A DNA stretch of 64,000 nt from the NCBI GenBank assembly GCA_038496445.1, contig JALMLS010000255.1, positions 62,001-126,000 of the forward strand, read 5' to 3'. Numbering within the stretch: position 1 is the stretch's first letter; the number at the start of each line of letters is the position of its first letter. Origin of the DNA: Trichosphaerium sp. ATCC 40318 (taxonomy: Eukaryota; Discosea; Flabellinia; Trichosidae). Position numbers and translations under genes: made by a program. Below the pieces are notes generated by a model. That model was not told the DNA's origin and made no database searches. It saw only the letters and a list, made by a program, of their open reading frames with translations. Below, piece by piece: positions 11,426 through 22,325 of the stretch.

Positions 11426-14400
11426 ATGCTAACACACGAAGTGGAGGTTGGTGACCTCCCTGACTTTTTTCTTCGGCCTACTCTTGGCATACTTCGGGTA
11501 CGAGATTTTATCTAATTAGTGAATCCTAACAAGCGTTTAGTGTCAACTGGAACCGGTTCTGTACGGCACGGTTAACAAGAAACCATACGGTGTTCGCGCT
11601 GGACCAGGCACCAGAAAAATACCAGCACCTGGAGGACCACAGTTCTCCAATCCGCGATTTATTGGAGAGAGGTACCGAGATTTTTATGAGGTACCTGCTG
11701 CAAATTCTCTCTCCAACAGGTTTTTGTGCAAGGAGCGCCTGTGCTGCACTTTAAAAAATGGCTGTGAACCAAAAACCTGCACTGTAAAGGTAACCATCAT
11801 CATTTACTGTGCAAACCAGCACACGGCTGTTGTGTACATTGAAGGTTCACACAGTCCTGGAATGGTTCCTGGTTCACCTTTAACTAAAGTACAGTTTAAA
11901 GTACTTGTATGTCTTTTTTTTTTCTGTACTTACTTTTATTTTTTACTACTTACCTATTTTAGTGTCGGTTGCGTGCTATGGAAGAAGATGAGTTTGGAGT
12001 CACCAATCTTTTTGGTAACCTAAACGCTGGTTCTTTCGTACGCAACACTATTCCAAAAATAAAGCGAGATTTGGTAAACGAAGGCCTCATGACTATGGTG
12101 CAAGCAACAAATTGGCGGATCTCACGCCAAATGGTTGCTACTTGGGGCAGAGCCAATATAACAACAACGAGGTACAAAAAAAAACAATATCAGAAAATAA
12201 TTTTTATTTACATTAATTTTTTTTTAAGTACGGTCACCACAATAGATGAGGTGAATGCGTTTTTGTCAGACAAATCCATGGCACCATTCATTTTATACCC
12301 CAAGCACAAAGAAAACTTTCCTGTAGCCAAAGATGGTAAAGGAAACTTTGTGGTTGTATTCGCAACCACAGAGTCCTTATCCATCCTTGCGCGCTATGGG
12401 TCTGAAATAGTGGGGTTAGATTCAGTGTACAAATTGAATCGGTACGAAAACACGTGGTTTAAATTTTTTGGTTTTTTTTTTGGCGTAAAATGTGTTTGGT
12501 TGAAAAAGAAAAATTAAAAAAACAAAATTGGGGTTTTTTCTGAAAATGTATTACTAATTCGTACCTTTAGTAATAAATACCCCGTGTGGGGTTTGGTATG
12601 TGAAGATGTAACTACTGGTCGCGGTTTCTTGGCTTCCCTGTGTATTGCTTCTTCTTCCCATGAAGAGAACATCACAGCGTTTCTTACTGTGGTAAAGAGA
12701 CGCATTGAAAGTATAAGAGGTAAGTTTTAGAAAATAAAATAAAATCACAACTTAATGCCTTACTTACCTAGTCGCGCATGTACACGTTTGGAGTCCGGTA
12801 GTGATGATAGACAAAGATCCAGCTGAAAGGGCCGCTATAGTGCGCGTCGGCTTTCGCTACATCTTATGCCAATACCACTATCACTCCACATGGCGTCAAA
12901 AGATACGTGAGTTGTTCAGGGTAGAGCATCAGAACGCGTACGGTTTTTTTGGGGTTTGGGGAGATTTTTGTGTTGTGATTTTTTTTTCACAACACAATGC
13001 CGCTAACCATTTTACCAGTGCTATGGACCAGCTTATCAAGTTAGAGCGTGCGACATCCAAAAAACACTTAAACCAATTGAAAAGTGATTTTTTGAGATGG
13101 TGCATCTCAAACTCAAACAATTGGACCACTGATGGAGCAGGTAAAAAGATATCTCCTGCAAACCAACTGTACTTATACTTCGAGAAAAACTGGTACGTTT
13201 TAATAGTTTTTGGTTTTTTTTTGTTTATATTACGTACCTTTAATCCATACGTAGGTTTTCTGCCACTTGGGTTGATTCTTGGACTGATTATGGTCGTTTG
13301 TGCCGTATCGGTCTCTGGAATACAAACAACAAAGTGGAGACACAATGGAGACAGTTTATTAAGGTATATGGTACGTTTACACTTTATCACGTGGTTTTTT
13401 TTTTCCTTTTTTTTAAATCAACATTGCTCGTATTGTCTACACATTGAGTATTCTTCGTGTAGCTATTCTCCATTGAGTATTCTTCGGAGAATTGTACAAA
13501 GCATCTTTGGTTTCTTTTTAGTTCTTTTTGGTCGTTGTTATGGCAAGTTTGTTGACTTTCGTGTACGTAGGCTTTGGTGGCTATCGTTTTGGACTTGCCA
13601 AGTGTTTGCGCATAATGCCTGCGATATTGCAGCAGCACTTGGTTGTACAACGTGACATCGAAGCGACAGACGGCAACATAATCCCAAAATCAAAGGCGCT
13701 GCGAAAGAGAGAAGAATTGGATGCACGTGCTCGCGCTCTTGTACTCGCCGACAGTGTACAAGCTTTGGAACCTCAAACTGGTGAAGATCGGTTTTTTATG
13801 GTTGAATCCGCTACAACTCAAGGTTAGTTTTTGACACGTTTTTGTAAGTATTAACACATCTTTTAGGTTTAAAATATCCAGTGGACATTATTGATGAAAA
13901 GTGTGGTTGTTTCTATTTTGCGCAGCTTGGCAAAATATGCAAACATATCATTGCTGCTAAATTGTTTGTGACGGGCCTAAATACCAGAGACATACGTGAA
14001 GAAGGCACTATTTCTTCTATTCACGGTAAGTATTTGGTTTTTTTTATTATTTTATTTTATTTTTTTTTAGAAGAAGCGGATGTTGCACCTGTGGCCAAAT
14101 TACGCGCAAAAAAACGACCAGTCAAGAAATCTAGAAGACCAGCTCGTATTTTGTATTCTAGTGATGACGAAAGTGAGTCGCAAAGTCAAAGTTCAACGTA
14201 CGTTTACTTTTGTTTTAATTTTTGTGTATTAATTTTTTTTTAGTGGCTCTGTGTACGAACACCAATTACAACATCTCAACTAACTGTTAATAGATGCAAT
14301 GCATTTGCTATTGCACCTACTGCCTCTGGAGAATCGTTCGCTCCATTTGCATCTCTTGAGTACACCTCTTTTCTTTTTTTTTTTTTGATTTTTTCTGATT

Positions 14401-15101
14401 AATAACGTGTTTAGTTTGGCGTCTATTGGTGATTCACCTAAAAGCAACAGTTCTAGTATTTCTTTTCCAACAACAAACAGCCCAATGTCTTTGTTGAGTC
14501 CAGCGTCAACACGAAGCCCATCTTCTATTCAAAGCATGGATTTGTGTATTAATGGCTCTCCAGTGATCTCGTTGAGTGATGACTCAATAATGACCTGGAT
14601 TTCAGAGAGAGCGTTAAGTTTAAACTTGGACAGCGATAATGAAGCTGAGGTATGTTTTCTCTTTTTTTGTTTCTCACAAATTTACTTATTTTTAGGAACC
14701 GCCAACAGATGTTGTAGAACCAATAATACCACCTCACGCTGTCATACCTATGGCAACACATGTTGTACCACTTGAAGACAACAAGCCAAACTTATCTCGT
14801 GTATGTATTTTCGTGAATTTAATTTTTCTATTTTTTTTGAAGTATTAATTGTTTTCTCAAGTCCTACAACACAAGAAGTAATGTAGTAGCACCTGATGCC
14901 TTTGTAATGGCGCCAATCATCAACAAGGTAACACCTGGATCTTGTTGGAATATTTTGTACGAAGGCATCTGCTACAACATCACTGTAATTCGCACTTCAC
15001 GATTTTGGCCAAAATCTTTGATGGTCATTGTAGACTGGGGTGATAGGACGAGTTCTGCTGTCAAGTTCAACGAAAGCACCTGGTGTTTAGTCTCAGAATA
15101 G
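11426..15101 (+). mobile_element. Mutator-like (MULE) transposase gene with SWIM zinc finger
   Basis: Multi-exon gene with no disabling change seen. ATG 11426 (MLTHEVEVGDLPDFFLRPTL), a Cys-rich N-terminal domain (FLCKERLCCTLKNGCEPKTC), then a DNA-binding-like helix segment (VRNTIPKIKRDLVNEG). The MULE DDE core has ILARYGSEIVGLDSVYKLNR (first Asp), VVMIDKDPAERAAI (second Asp) and ATWVDSWTDYGRLCRIGLWN followed by TNNKVE. A SWIM finger follows: DEKCGCFYFAQLGKICKHII (CxC...CxH). The C-terminus is a long basic and Ser-rich tail ending at 15101. At least ten short T-rich introns interrupt it. The transposase would cut and paste elements with terminal inverted repeats; I did not find convincing repeats in 11.2-11.43 kb or 15.1-15.6 kb. 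It may be a domesticated, FAR1-like gene or an element whose ends I missed. Confidence 0.85.
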
Positions 15102-16257
15102 GTCAACTAATGCTAGCTCCGCATCACAATAGAGCATCAATAGACTTTGTAGCGTAGCGGAAAAATACAAAAAAAAAAATTTGACAAATAAATCTTAACT
15201 ACTTTTCCTAACTTGCGTCTCATGTTACTTTGTTTGGCTATGAGCCAACAAAATTTTTATTTACAGTGTAGTGGCGTGTTTGGAGTAACTGTATCAAAAT
15301 CTACTCAAGTGGATTTTGCTCCAGATTCAGTAGAATTTCTCATCCCTGCAAAAATTTTGACTCGTGTTCAATTCTTTAGGTTCGATACGCACTAGTGTTT
15401 AACTGTAGTAAGAACGTTGGTTAATGCGAAGAGTAAAACCTTATCTTATTGGCTAATACGCCAGAAATCGATTAAGAACCGAACTCGCACGTGCGAGGAT
15501 AAAATAGAAGCACGTGCTTTTTTTGCTGTTTCGTGGATTTATGACAGCTAGATTTGTATACAAAGATTATGTAACCTAATTCTCAAGAGGTTTATTGAGT
15601 TTTTTGTCTATATGTTTTGTACTTTGCCTGTAAATAATATTTAATCCAAATCACGAACAAAATGATTGCCAGCGCAAACAACAGGAATTACGATATGTGA
15701 TCTAAGACTAGATTCTGGGTGAGATTAGTAATCGAAAAAATGCTTGGCTTTATAACTGTAATACCTCTAACACGTCAGAAGTACTCTTGCTTTTTGAATA
15801 ACGTACCCATTACTGTTAGCGCTATCAAAGTGAAGTTTGCTATGTTGGTATAAGTTGATTGGATGACAAGATTACAACAAGGTGGCCTGAATTATGTGTT
15901 GGAAACGGCGTATCTGGTTTACTACAAAAACCGTTGCGAACGGTAGTAATTCAATTTGTTGTATTTAAAACCCATTGCTATCCAAGATTTTTTGTCAGTT
16001 ACATCGGAAGTATTTGTTGTAGTTTCTGACCAATAATACGTGGTGTTGAAACCTTCGTTAATGTCTACTATGTATTGCGTTAATCTTCAATTGTAATAAC
16101 TAATCGCGCCAACAAAGCACATGGCTGTCAATAAGACGAAGAATCTAAGGAGAGTATGCGAAATTTTCATGTATTTAACAGCTTTGTTGCTAACAAGATT
16201 GCTACGTAGAGGTTTTTAAGTCTTAGCACGTGTTAAGTGTTAAGGTAGCTTAGGTGT
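15102..16257. other. spacer with one small unassigned open exon
   Basis: Downstream of the transposase. An AG at about 15266 is followed by about 42 open codons to a TAG at 15395 (CSGVFGVTVSKSTQVDFAPD); no relative recognised and no start codon linked. Near 15482-15500 a palindrome centred on CTCGCACGTGCGAG is followed by another CACGTG at 15510. No other coding potential was recognised. Confidence 0.35.
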
Positions 16258-16388
16258 AACACTGTGCCTTGATAACATATTCTCCACTTGGAACACCCCA
16301 CAATCGCATGGAATAGTACAAGAGCCATTCCTGTGAGGATGTTGAGGTTTTTGGAGTGCTCGTGATTTCGTACAAAGTGGTGGGTTGC
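16258..16388 (-). pseudogene. fragment of the secreted glycosidase-like gene
   Basis: Read on the minus strand, this stretch resembles 21,298-21,425 of the gene at 20.8-22.3 kb: it has CCACTTTGTACGAAATCACG, CTCAACATCCTCACAGG and CCATGCGATTGTGG in the same order and spacing, with scattered mismatches. It keeps the HPH and PCDCG codons but has no flanking exons, and homology fades on both sides. So it is a short, older, inverted copy and not a gene. Confidence 0.75.
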
Positions 16389-16528
16389 CCATTGTTTTTG
16401 TTGCTTTACAGTTCTTTGATACACTATCACTTCAACAGTGTTTATGTTTACTTTGTGTTTAAAGCTTAATTTTAAAGGGTAAAGAGTGACTAGAGGCTAC
16501 ATAACTATTTGTAATTTATTATACTTAT

Positions 16529-17575
16529 TTATAAATCTAACATGGTGTTATTCATCATTCTTATTTTCAACAGCGACATTGCAAATTTTACAGGTAGCCA
16601 TGTACGACTACTCAACGTTTCTTCATCGTCAACATATCTACTGTGTACCTTTAGATGTCCACTTTTGGCCCACCATTTAAATTCACCATTCTTTTTATCA
16701 TCAACATAGGTTCCATGCAGCTTGAGCTGTCCATTGTTATACCATGTTTTGTATTCACCATGTAAAAGTCCATTACTCCAAAATACACAATTACATAGTT
16801 GTCCACTACTGTTCCAATCTTTAAACTCGCCATTTAACTTGTTATCTACATATGTGGTTTGTACCATCAGCTGGCCATTTTCATGCCACATTTTGGCTTC
16901 GCCTTGTAGCTCACCATTACTGACATTGAGATGAGACTTGCGTTGGCCATCAGTATACCACTTTCTGTATTCACCATCCAATTTACCATTAATGAAGTTG
17001 GAATGAACCTCAAGATGGCCGTCAGCATACCACTTTTTGTACTCGCCGTTTTTCTTATCATTGATGAACATGGCTTGTTTTTTAAGTTGTCCATTATCAT
17101 ACCATCGTTTTCGTTCACCGTTTCTTTTACCATTCTTGAAACAACAATGTTCAAATTTTTGTCCATTCTTCCTCCACCATGTACATTTACCGTGTAGTTC
17201 ATCATCAACAAAAGTTGATTGTATCTGAAGCTGTTCATTATTATACCACTGTGTATAATCTCCATTCTTTTTACTGTCAATACAAAAACAAGACACTTGA
17301 AGTTGTCCATTTGGATGCCATTGTTTAAAAGCTCCATTTTCCTTACCATCAACACTCCAGCAGTGAGTATACAGTTGACCATTTTTATACCACTGCTTGC
17401 ATTCACCGTTTTCTACACCTTCAACAAAAGGTATTTGAGACTGTAACATACCGTTATCATGCCACTCCAGCCATAATCCTTTTTTTTTGAGGTTGTTATC
17501 ATAGTGAGTGTTTGTTGCAGCTCTTTTGGATAGTATGTGAAACTTATTGAATGTTTCCTCGTTGAAAGTGCACAA
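16529..17575 (-). CDS. MORN_2 (YwqK-type) repeat protein with F-box-like N-terminus
   Basis: Single long open frame of twelve 24-residue repeats of the form G-E-x-K-x-W-Y-x-N-G-Q-L (GECKQWYKNGQLYTH, GEYKKWYADGHLEVH, GEYKTWYNNGQLKLH). This is the MORN_2 / YwqK repeat, which forms beta hairpins. Upstream of the repeats IPVDIQQYLCTFNEETFNKF resembles an F-box or F-box-like helix. The combination is common in proteins of amoeba-infecting giant viruses (Marseilleviridae) and some protists; I infer possible exchange but cannot show direction. The true start is unclear: the frame stays open to about 17662 without an ATG, with only a TTG at 17575, so an upstream exon or a later ATG may serve. A damaged relative lies at 40771-41573. 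No introns inside the repeats. Confidence 0.8.
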   Translation of the reverse strand: MCTFNEETFNKFHILSKRAATNTHYDNNLKKKGLWLEWHDNGMLQSQIPFVEGVENGECKQWYKNGQLYTHCWSVDGKENGAFKQWHPNGQLQVSCFCIDSKKNGDYTQWYNNEQLQIQSTFVDDELHGKCTWWRKNGQKFEHCCFKNGKRNGERKRWYDNGQLKKQAMFINDKKNGEYKKWYADGHLEVHSNFINGKLDGEYRKWYTDGQRKSHLNVSNGELQGEAKMWHENGQLMVQTTYVDNKLNGEFKDWNSSGQLCNCVFWSNGLLHGEYKTWYNNGQLKLHGTYVDDKKNGEFKWWAKSGHLKVHSRYVDDEETLSSRTWLPVKFAMSLLKIRMMNNTMLDL

Positions 17576-17720
17576 GTATTGTTGGATATCAACTGGAATA
17601 TCTAGTATAGTAAACGCACTTTCTATCTTTAAATGGGCAAGAAGAGACTGTGTATCTAGGGAGAAGTCTTAGACAAACAGTAAACTGACCACGAGGACGT
17701 TTGGGAAAGAAACTGAAATT

Positions 17721-18038
17721 TTCACTGACCAGTTTACTGGGAATGTGGAGGGTAGCAAAAGCGTTAGTTCCACTATAACACTTGTGCCTATACCATTGAA
17801 AACACCAGTAGCGCTTGCCTAGTACCACAAATTATAAGCGGATTCTTTGAGTTTTCATCGGTGTTTTGACAGACAAATTCTTGGTAGAAAAGTTTTGACT
17901 GCAGAAAACTCAAAGAATCCGCTTTTAATTTGTGGTACTAGGCAAGCGCTACTGGTGTATTCAATAGTATAGGTATAAGCGTTACAGTGGAATTAACACT
18001 TTTGCTACCCTCCACATTCCAGTAAAACAGTCAGTGAA
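17721..18038. repeat. large imperfect inverted repeat, 135-bp arms
   Basis: Left arm 17721-17856 and right arm 17904-18038 are reverse complements at roughly 85-90% by eye, separated by 47 bp. Shared cores include AATCCGCTTWTAATTTGTGG and CTACCCTCCACATTCC. The left arm abuts the piece (17627-17745) copied to 41.9 kb. No coding pattern spans the structure. Confidence 0.85.
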
Positions 18039-18460
18039 CACGTGATTTTCTTCGATGAGCCTTGAGGTTTTTTTGGCTCATAAAAACAAGTACAAAGAGC
18101 CTGTTCTATCAAGCGCACCTTGAGACATTGTAAACGTCGGAATCAGATTTGATTAACCTATGTACTGCTACGGCTAGATCTTACAGCGGTAAACTGATTA
18201 GTAGGGCGCGTTTCGCGTTGCGTTGTCCACAATGTATTAATTGACTGTGTTGTGTTTTTACTCAACTTGACTTTGGGCGCAGAAAATGTGGGTGACATTT
18301 TGCATGCATTGTTTAACAATTATACAGGTAATGTTTTAAACCAGTTCTCTCAAACAACTATTTGGGATTGTAGGTGAAGTACTGAAACCTCTACGGGTTA
18401 AAAATCAAATATTGAAACAATGGATCAATAGTAGAGATTACAACACTGTAATATTCGTAG
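18039..18460. other. spacer without recognised gene
   Basis: About 420 bp between the inverted repeat and the stop codon of the membrane protein gene. Nothing recognised. Confidence 0.35.
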
Positions 18461-20309
18461 CTACAAATCAACTGTATTCTTAACTCCTTCTTCTGTTGCA
18501 TCAGTTTGCCATAAATTGTAAGGCAAAATAGCTTGTCTCAACTTAGGTACAAAGGCAATGACAAGAAGAACAATGGCAATCTGCAAAGTTCAATGAGTGG
18601 TTAAACGACCAAACACAAGGATGACATACCAACATAAGAATACCAAACACAATACCCAACATCATACCAACGTTTAGTGAAGTTCCGCTCTTGTCGTTGC
18701 AAGATTCAGATGCTGAAGTTACAACTACTATACTATGGCAATGTAAATTATGAGTTGTATATGAGGACTGTACGATGAAAGAGTTTGTTCAATCTGTGCC
18801 AATACACACTCTGGTGATACAAGTGTAACACTACCATTGATACAACTGCTGTTACTTTGTATTATTTCTCTTCTCATAGCGCCAGTTGTTGTAGAGTTAA
18901 TGATTACTGTTGTATTAGGCAATATCTCGATACATCCTAAATCGTTTGATCATTCAAAGTTATAATCAACAAATGTAAGAAAGGTACCTTCAACTATAAT
19001 TGAACCACTTTCTGTTATTGTAATTGTACCTTGAATAACAAAATCACCACGAATAAATATATCACTGTTCACGATTGACGGTAGAGAAACACTTTTTGGT
19101 ACTTCAGACGGTCCATTTGATAGTGTTGGAGGTTCTGTAGTAGGTGTGCCAACACAGCCTTGAAGTGTACAGCTATTTACTAAATGTAAGGAAACAACTT
19201 AGAAAAATATATATAAAGCATGCCGTTGACCTTGATCACAAGCGCTATCTACTTCGGTATACGAGCACGTTTGGTTCCAAGGACCCAAAGGTATACATAA
19301 ATCATTAGTGCAACCAATATTATCATTACAGGACACAGGTATAGGTAGAACACAAACACCTAAAATGAATTAACTAAAACTTCAATCCAAAAATCCAATA
19401 ACTTCTATTCGTCGTACTGTTCATCATTATGTTAGTGTCCATTGTACATCCGTTGTTGTCATTACAAAGCCATTCAACAGATAGAAAAGGTCTAACATTT
19501 AGATTAATATGATCCTCACTATAAAAACTAGAGGATCCTCCTTGTTGCACTATACTCCATCCAAAATCGTTCTGAGTAAAATTTGAATCTACCAAATCTT
19601 GTAGGTAGGCTAACAACGTGGGTGAGCATATGATACATTGTCAAAATGCGTACATGTTACATCAGCATGCACAACTTGGCTACTCTCATATATAAGAGTT
19701 GCAACTTGGAGGCTGGGAGACGTAGAAACTGAACTTCGGTAATTAGCCCACTGGACGTTATTTTCAAGCCAAAGCCTTTGAGCTTTGAATATAACCGCAT
19801 TTAATCCGGTGTCAAGCGATGTAACAGTAAAGGTTGCTTTCATAATTTGAGCATCGTCTGGTTCAGGCCCACCTTGAAATAATTAAGATGACGTAACTTG
19901 AAGAAAGCAGTTGTACCATTTCTGCCAAACATCATTAGAAATCTGACCAGCCCAATCTGACGTGAGCCCAACCGTACTGTTGTACGTGTGTCGTGGGTTT
20001 CATCGGCTGTACCTCTTTTCTGAACCGAATTGTCAATATACGTTGCTTCTAAATCGTTTATAACTGATATCACTGTATTTTGGCCCACTATTATAACAAA
20101 TATTAGTGATAAACCGTCGTGAACACAAAAATATTAGTGATAAAACGGGAACGATCACGTGATTACAGATGTTAGTTTATTTGGAGTAAAATAAAAGCGC
20201 TCAGTTTTTATCGCAGAGCACAAAAGATCAAGACGATTTTTAGGTACAGCTATACGGATGTACCTGATACAATAATAAATAAAGAGAGAAGTATGAGGTT
20301 CGTTGCCAT
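18461..20309 (-). CDS. type I membrane protein with beta-sandwich and Cys-rich repeats (copy A)
   Basis: ATG 20309 opens a signal peptide (MATNLILLSLFIIVS). An exon follows with DLEATYIDNS and RQIGLVRFLMMFGRNG, then AQIMKATFTVTSLDTGLNAV and SLQVATLIYESS, a pattern like DNRLRE/CBM96-type beta-sandwich modules that bind sugars or hold cell-surface proteins. Then come short Cys motifs (CNDNNGCT, CNDNIGCTNDLC), a Thr/Pro linker, a beta-helix-like segment (DIFIRGDFVIQGTITITESG) and a membrane span near the C-terminus (SLNVGMMLGIVFGILML continuing as IAIVLLVIAFVPK) with a short tail ending NTVDL. Introns are 37-70 bp; coding frames join cleanly (for example the donor at GRN-G). An inverted, intact second copy is at 42445-44229. 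Function unknown; a cell-surface adhesin or receptor is plausible. Confidence 0.75.
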
Positions 20310-20392
20310 AGCTACACGCGGCTTATGCTGAAGATCTATCTAAGTTGGATTGAATTCGGACGTAACTGCTTAATTACATCAAAAATAACTTA

Positions 20393-20821
20393 GGGCACTA
20401 TAATGAACAAAAATGGTGATAACCATAACCATGCTTATCGGTAATACACGGTTCAAGTACGTTTAACATGTTAGACAACAGGTCTTATACGACTACAGTT
20501 TTCTTAGTTGACCTAGCAATTCTACAGTTTTGTTTTGAGTGGTTACAATAATGACGTTACACGACCAAGTAAAGCATCATAAACCATAAACTTGCTTTAT
20601 TTTACATATTAAACTTTGTTGTACTGGTTTATCACTAGGTCTACTGATAAACCTTTTCGTTGAGGTTTGCGGAACGAATAATGTTCTGGCCTATTGTAAG
20701 TTTAGCATGACGAGTATAAGAAAGTGCCGGCCATTGAAGGATGAAGAAGAGTAAGGAGTGTGTATTTTAACACATTTAAAAGCACAAAGAAAAAGTGACA
20801 AACAATTCCAAAGCAACCAAG
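20393..20821. other. spacer between divergent genes
   Basis: About 430 bp of unique sequence beyond the end of the duplicated segment at about 20392, upstream of the glycosidase-like gene. It should contain promoters for both directions. Nothing specific recognised. Confidence 0.35.
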
Positions 20822-22325
20822 ATGAACAACGTAAGCATAGCTTGCGTATTTGTAATATGTATTACTTGTATCTACTGCGGTAGTGTACCTAGCTGGGAGC
20901 CAACGTATGATATGCAAATGTCAACAATATTTATGCCGTGTAATGATTCTGGCTTCTTCGATGCGAAATTTGCAGCTCAATTCGGTATTGCTGATTTTGA
21001 CTGGAGCAATGCGAAACAACTATGGGCTAACACAAAGCCTATGACATGCGAGGAGCTATTGGTAGAACAAGTGTCTCGAGTAAAGGCAATAAACCCCAAA
21101 ACGAAAGTTTTTGTTTACAGAAATCTTGTGAAAGGTACCAACTCGCTGTTATCGCCTCTTGTAACTCATACCTTCCTAGCGCTTCCATGGTTTACCAATG
21201 TTCGCAGTAAAATAACGGATAAAGCATATGAAGGATTTTTTCTCAAATTCTCTGGTAAAAAAAACTATCACGTGCCTCAGTGCGACAGTAATTACAATCC
21301 GCCACTTTGTACCGAATTTTATCACGATCAACTCCAAACACCTCAACATCCTCACGGTGATGGCTCTTGTACTGATCCATGCGATTGTGGAGGTGTTCCG
21401 TGTGGCGAATATCTTTGGGATCACCGTAACACGACGCTAACGGATTATTTGATAAATCACGTGATTCTTGGCAAAACAGGCAGGAAAAGTGTTTACATTT
21501 CGTTGGTTTCCTGGATTCTGTAATAATATTTTTGAACAGGTCTCGGTAATCCGCAAATATCCGGGTTCTATCTGGACGACCATTGGACAGATGCACCTTC
21601 GGATAATCCTCATCATAGATGTGATCATTTCACATATGGTGCGAGGTTGTTTTTGCAAGATGTTTTTTGCTATTGGTCATGTACTCTACCATTTCTTTGT
21701 TCTCATTGAGTTCTAGGTGGTGCTACTGAAGAGGATTACTATTGTGTACTTGATATGGGTCTTGATCAGAAAGATGTAACTGACATTTACAGTAATTGGC
21801 AATCGAATATTGCTAAAGTACATGATGCAATTGCAGCAAATAACGGTTGGAGTTGGCAGCAATTCTTCAAGTTTTCAACACCTACAAAAGAAAACTGTGC
21901 GGCTACCTTCAGAGCCGAATGCAATAGTGACTCTCGTGTTTACACAAACGCACTATACTACACAGTAAGTAAAGCAAACCCACAACAACAAAAACTAACT
22001 TGATTGATAGTACACATTGACAAACGGGAGTGTATCTCCTCTACCTCAATTCGAAGAAGACTTGGCTGGATTTTTATTGGTAAGAGGTCCCCACGCTTGG
22101 CTCGGTTATGGATGGAGTGGATGTTGTCGTGACTCACAGCCACCGGGTGCTGGAGGTAAACCATATTTGTTTCCAGATGAATTGAAGCTTGATTATGGAT
22201 CACCAACAGAAGTTTGTCATGAAACTGAGAAAGACACTGGTATTTTCGTTAGAAAATGGTCTAAAGCCACTGTACAGTTTGATTGTAACACGTACAAGGG
22301 AAGTGTTTCGTTTTTGAACAACTAA
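20822..22325 (+). CDS. secreted glycosidase-like protein, uncharacterised family
   Basis: ATG 20822 gives a signal peptide (VSIACVFVICITCIYCGSV). Exons: 20822-21487, 21541-21635, 21716-21963 and about 22009-22325. Motifs: IADFDWSNAKQLWANTKPMT, NPKTKVFVYRNLVKG, HVPQCD, CDCGGVPCGEYLWDHRN, ISGFYLDDHWTD and RGPHAWLGYGWSGC. VFVYRN at a strand end and GFYLDD with paired acids at another look like a TIM-barrel hydrolase; I recall such proteins from oomycetes and algae without a proven activity. About 20 Trp/Cys positions suggest a disulphide-rich secreted enzyme. A short inverted relic is at 16258-16388, and an exact 53-bp copy of 22194-22246 sits at 24488-24540. Confidence 0.75.

Noticed and set aside
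11231-15600. Terminal inverted repeats for the MULE
   Set aside because: I compared 11.2-11.5 kb with the reverse complement of 15.1-15.6 kb by eye and found only short A/T-rich matches.
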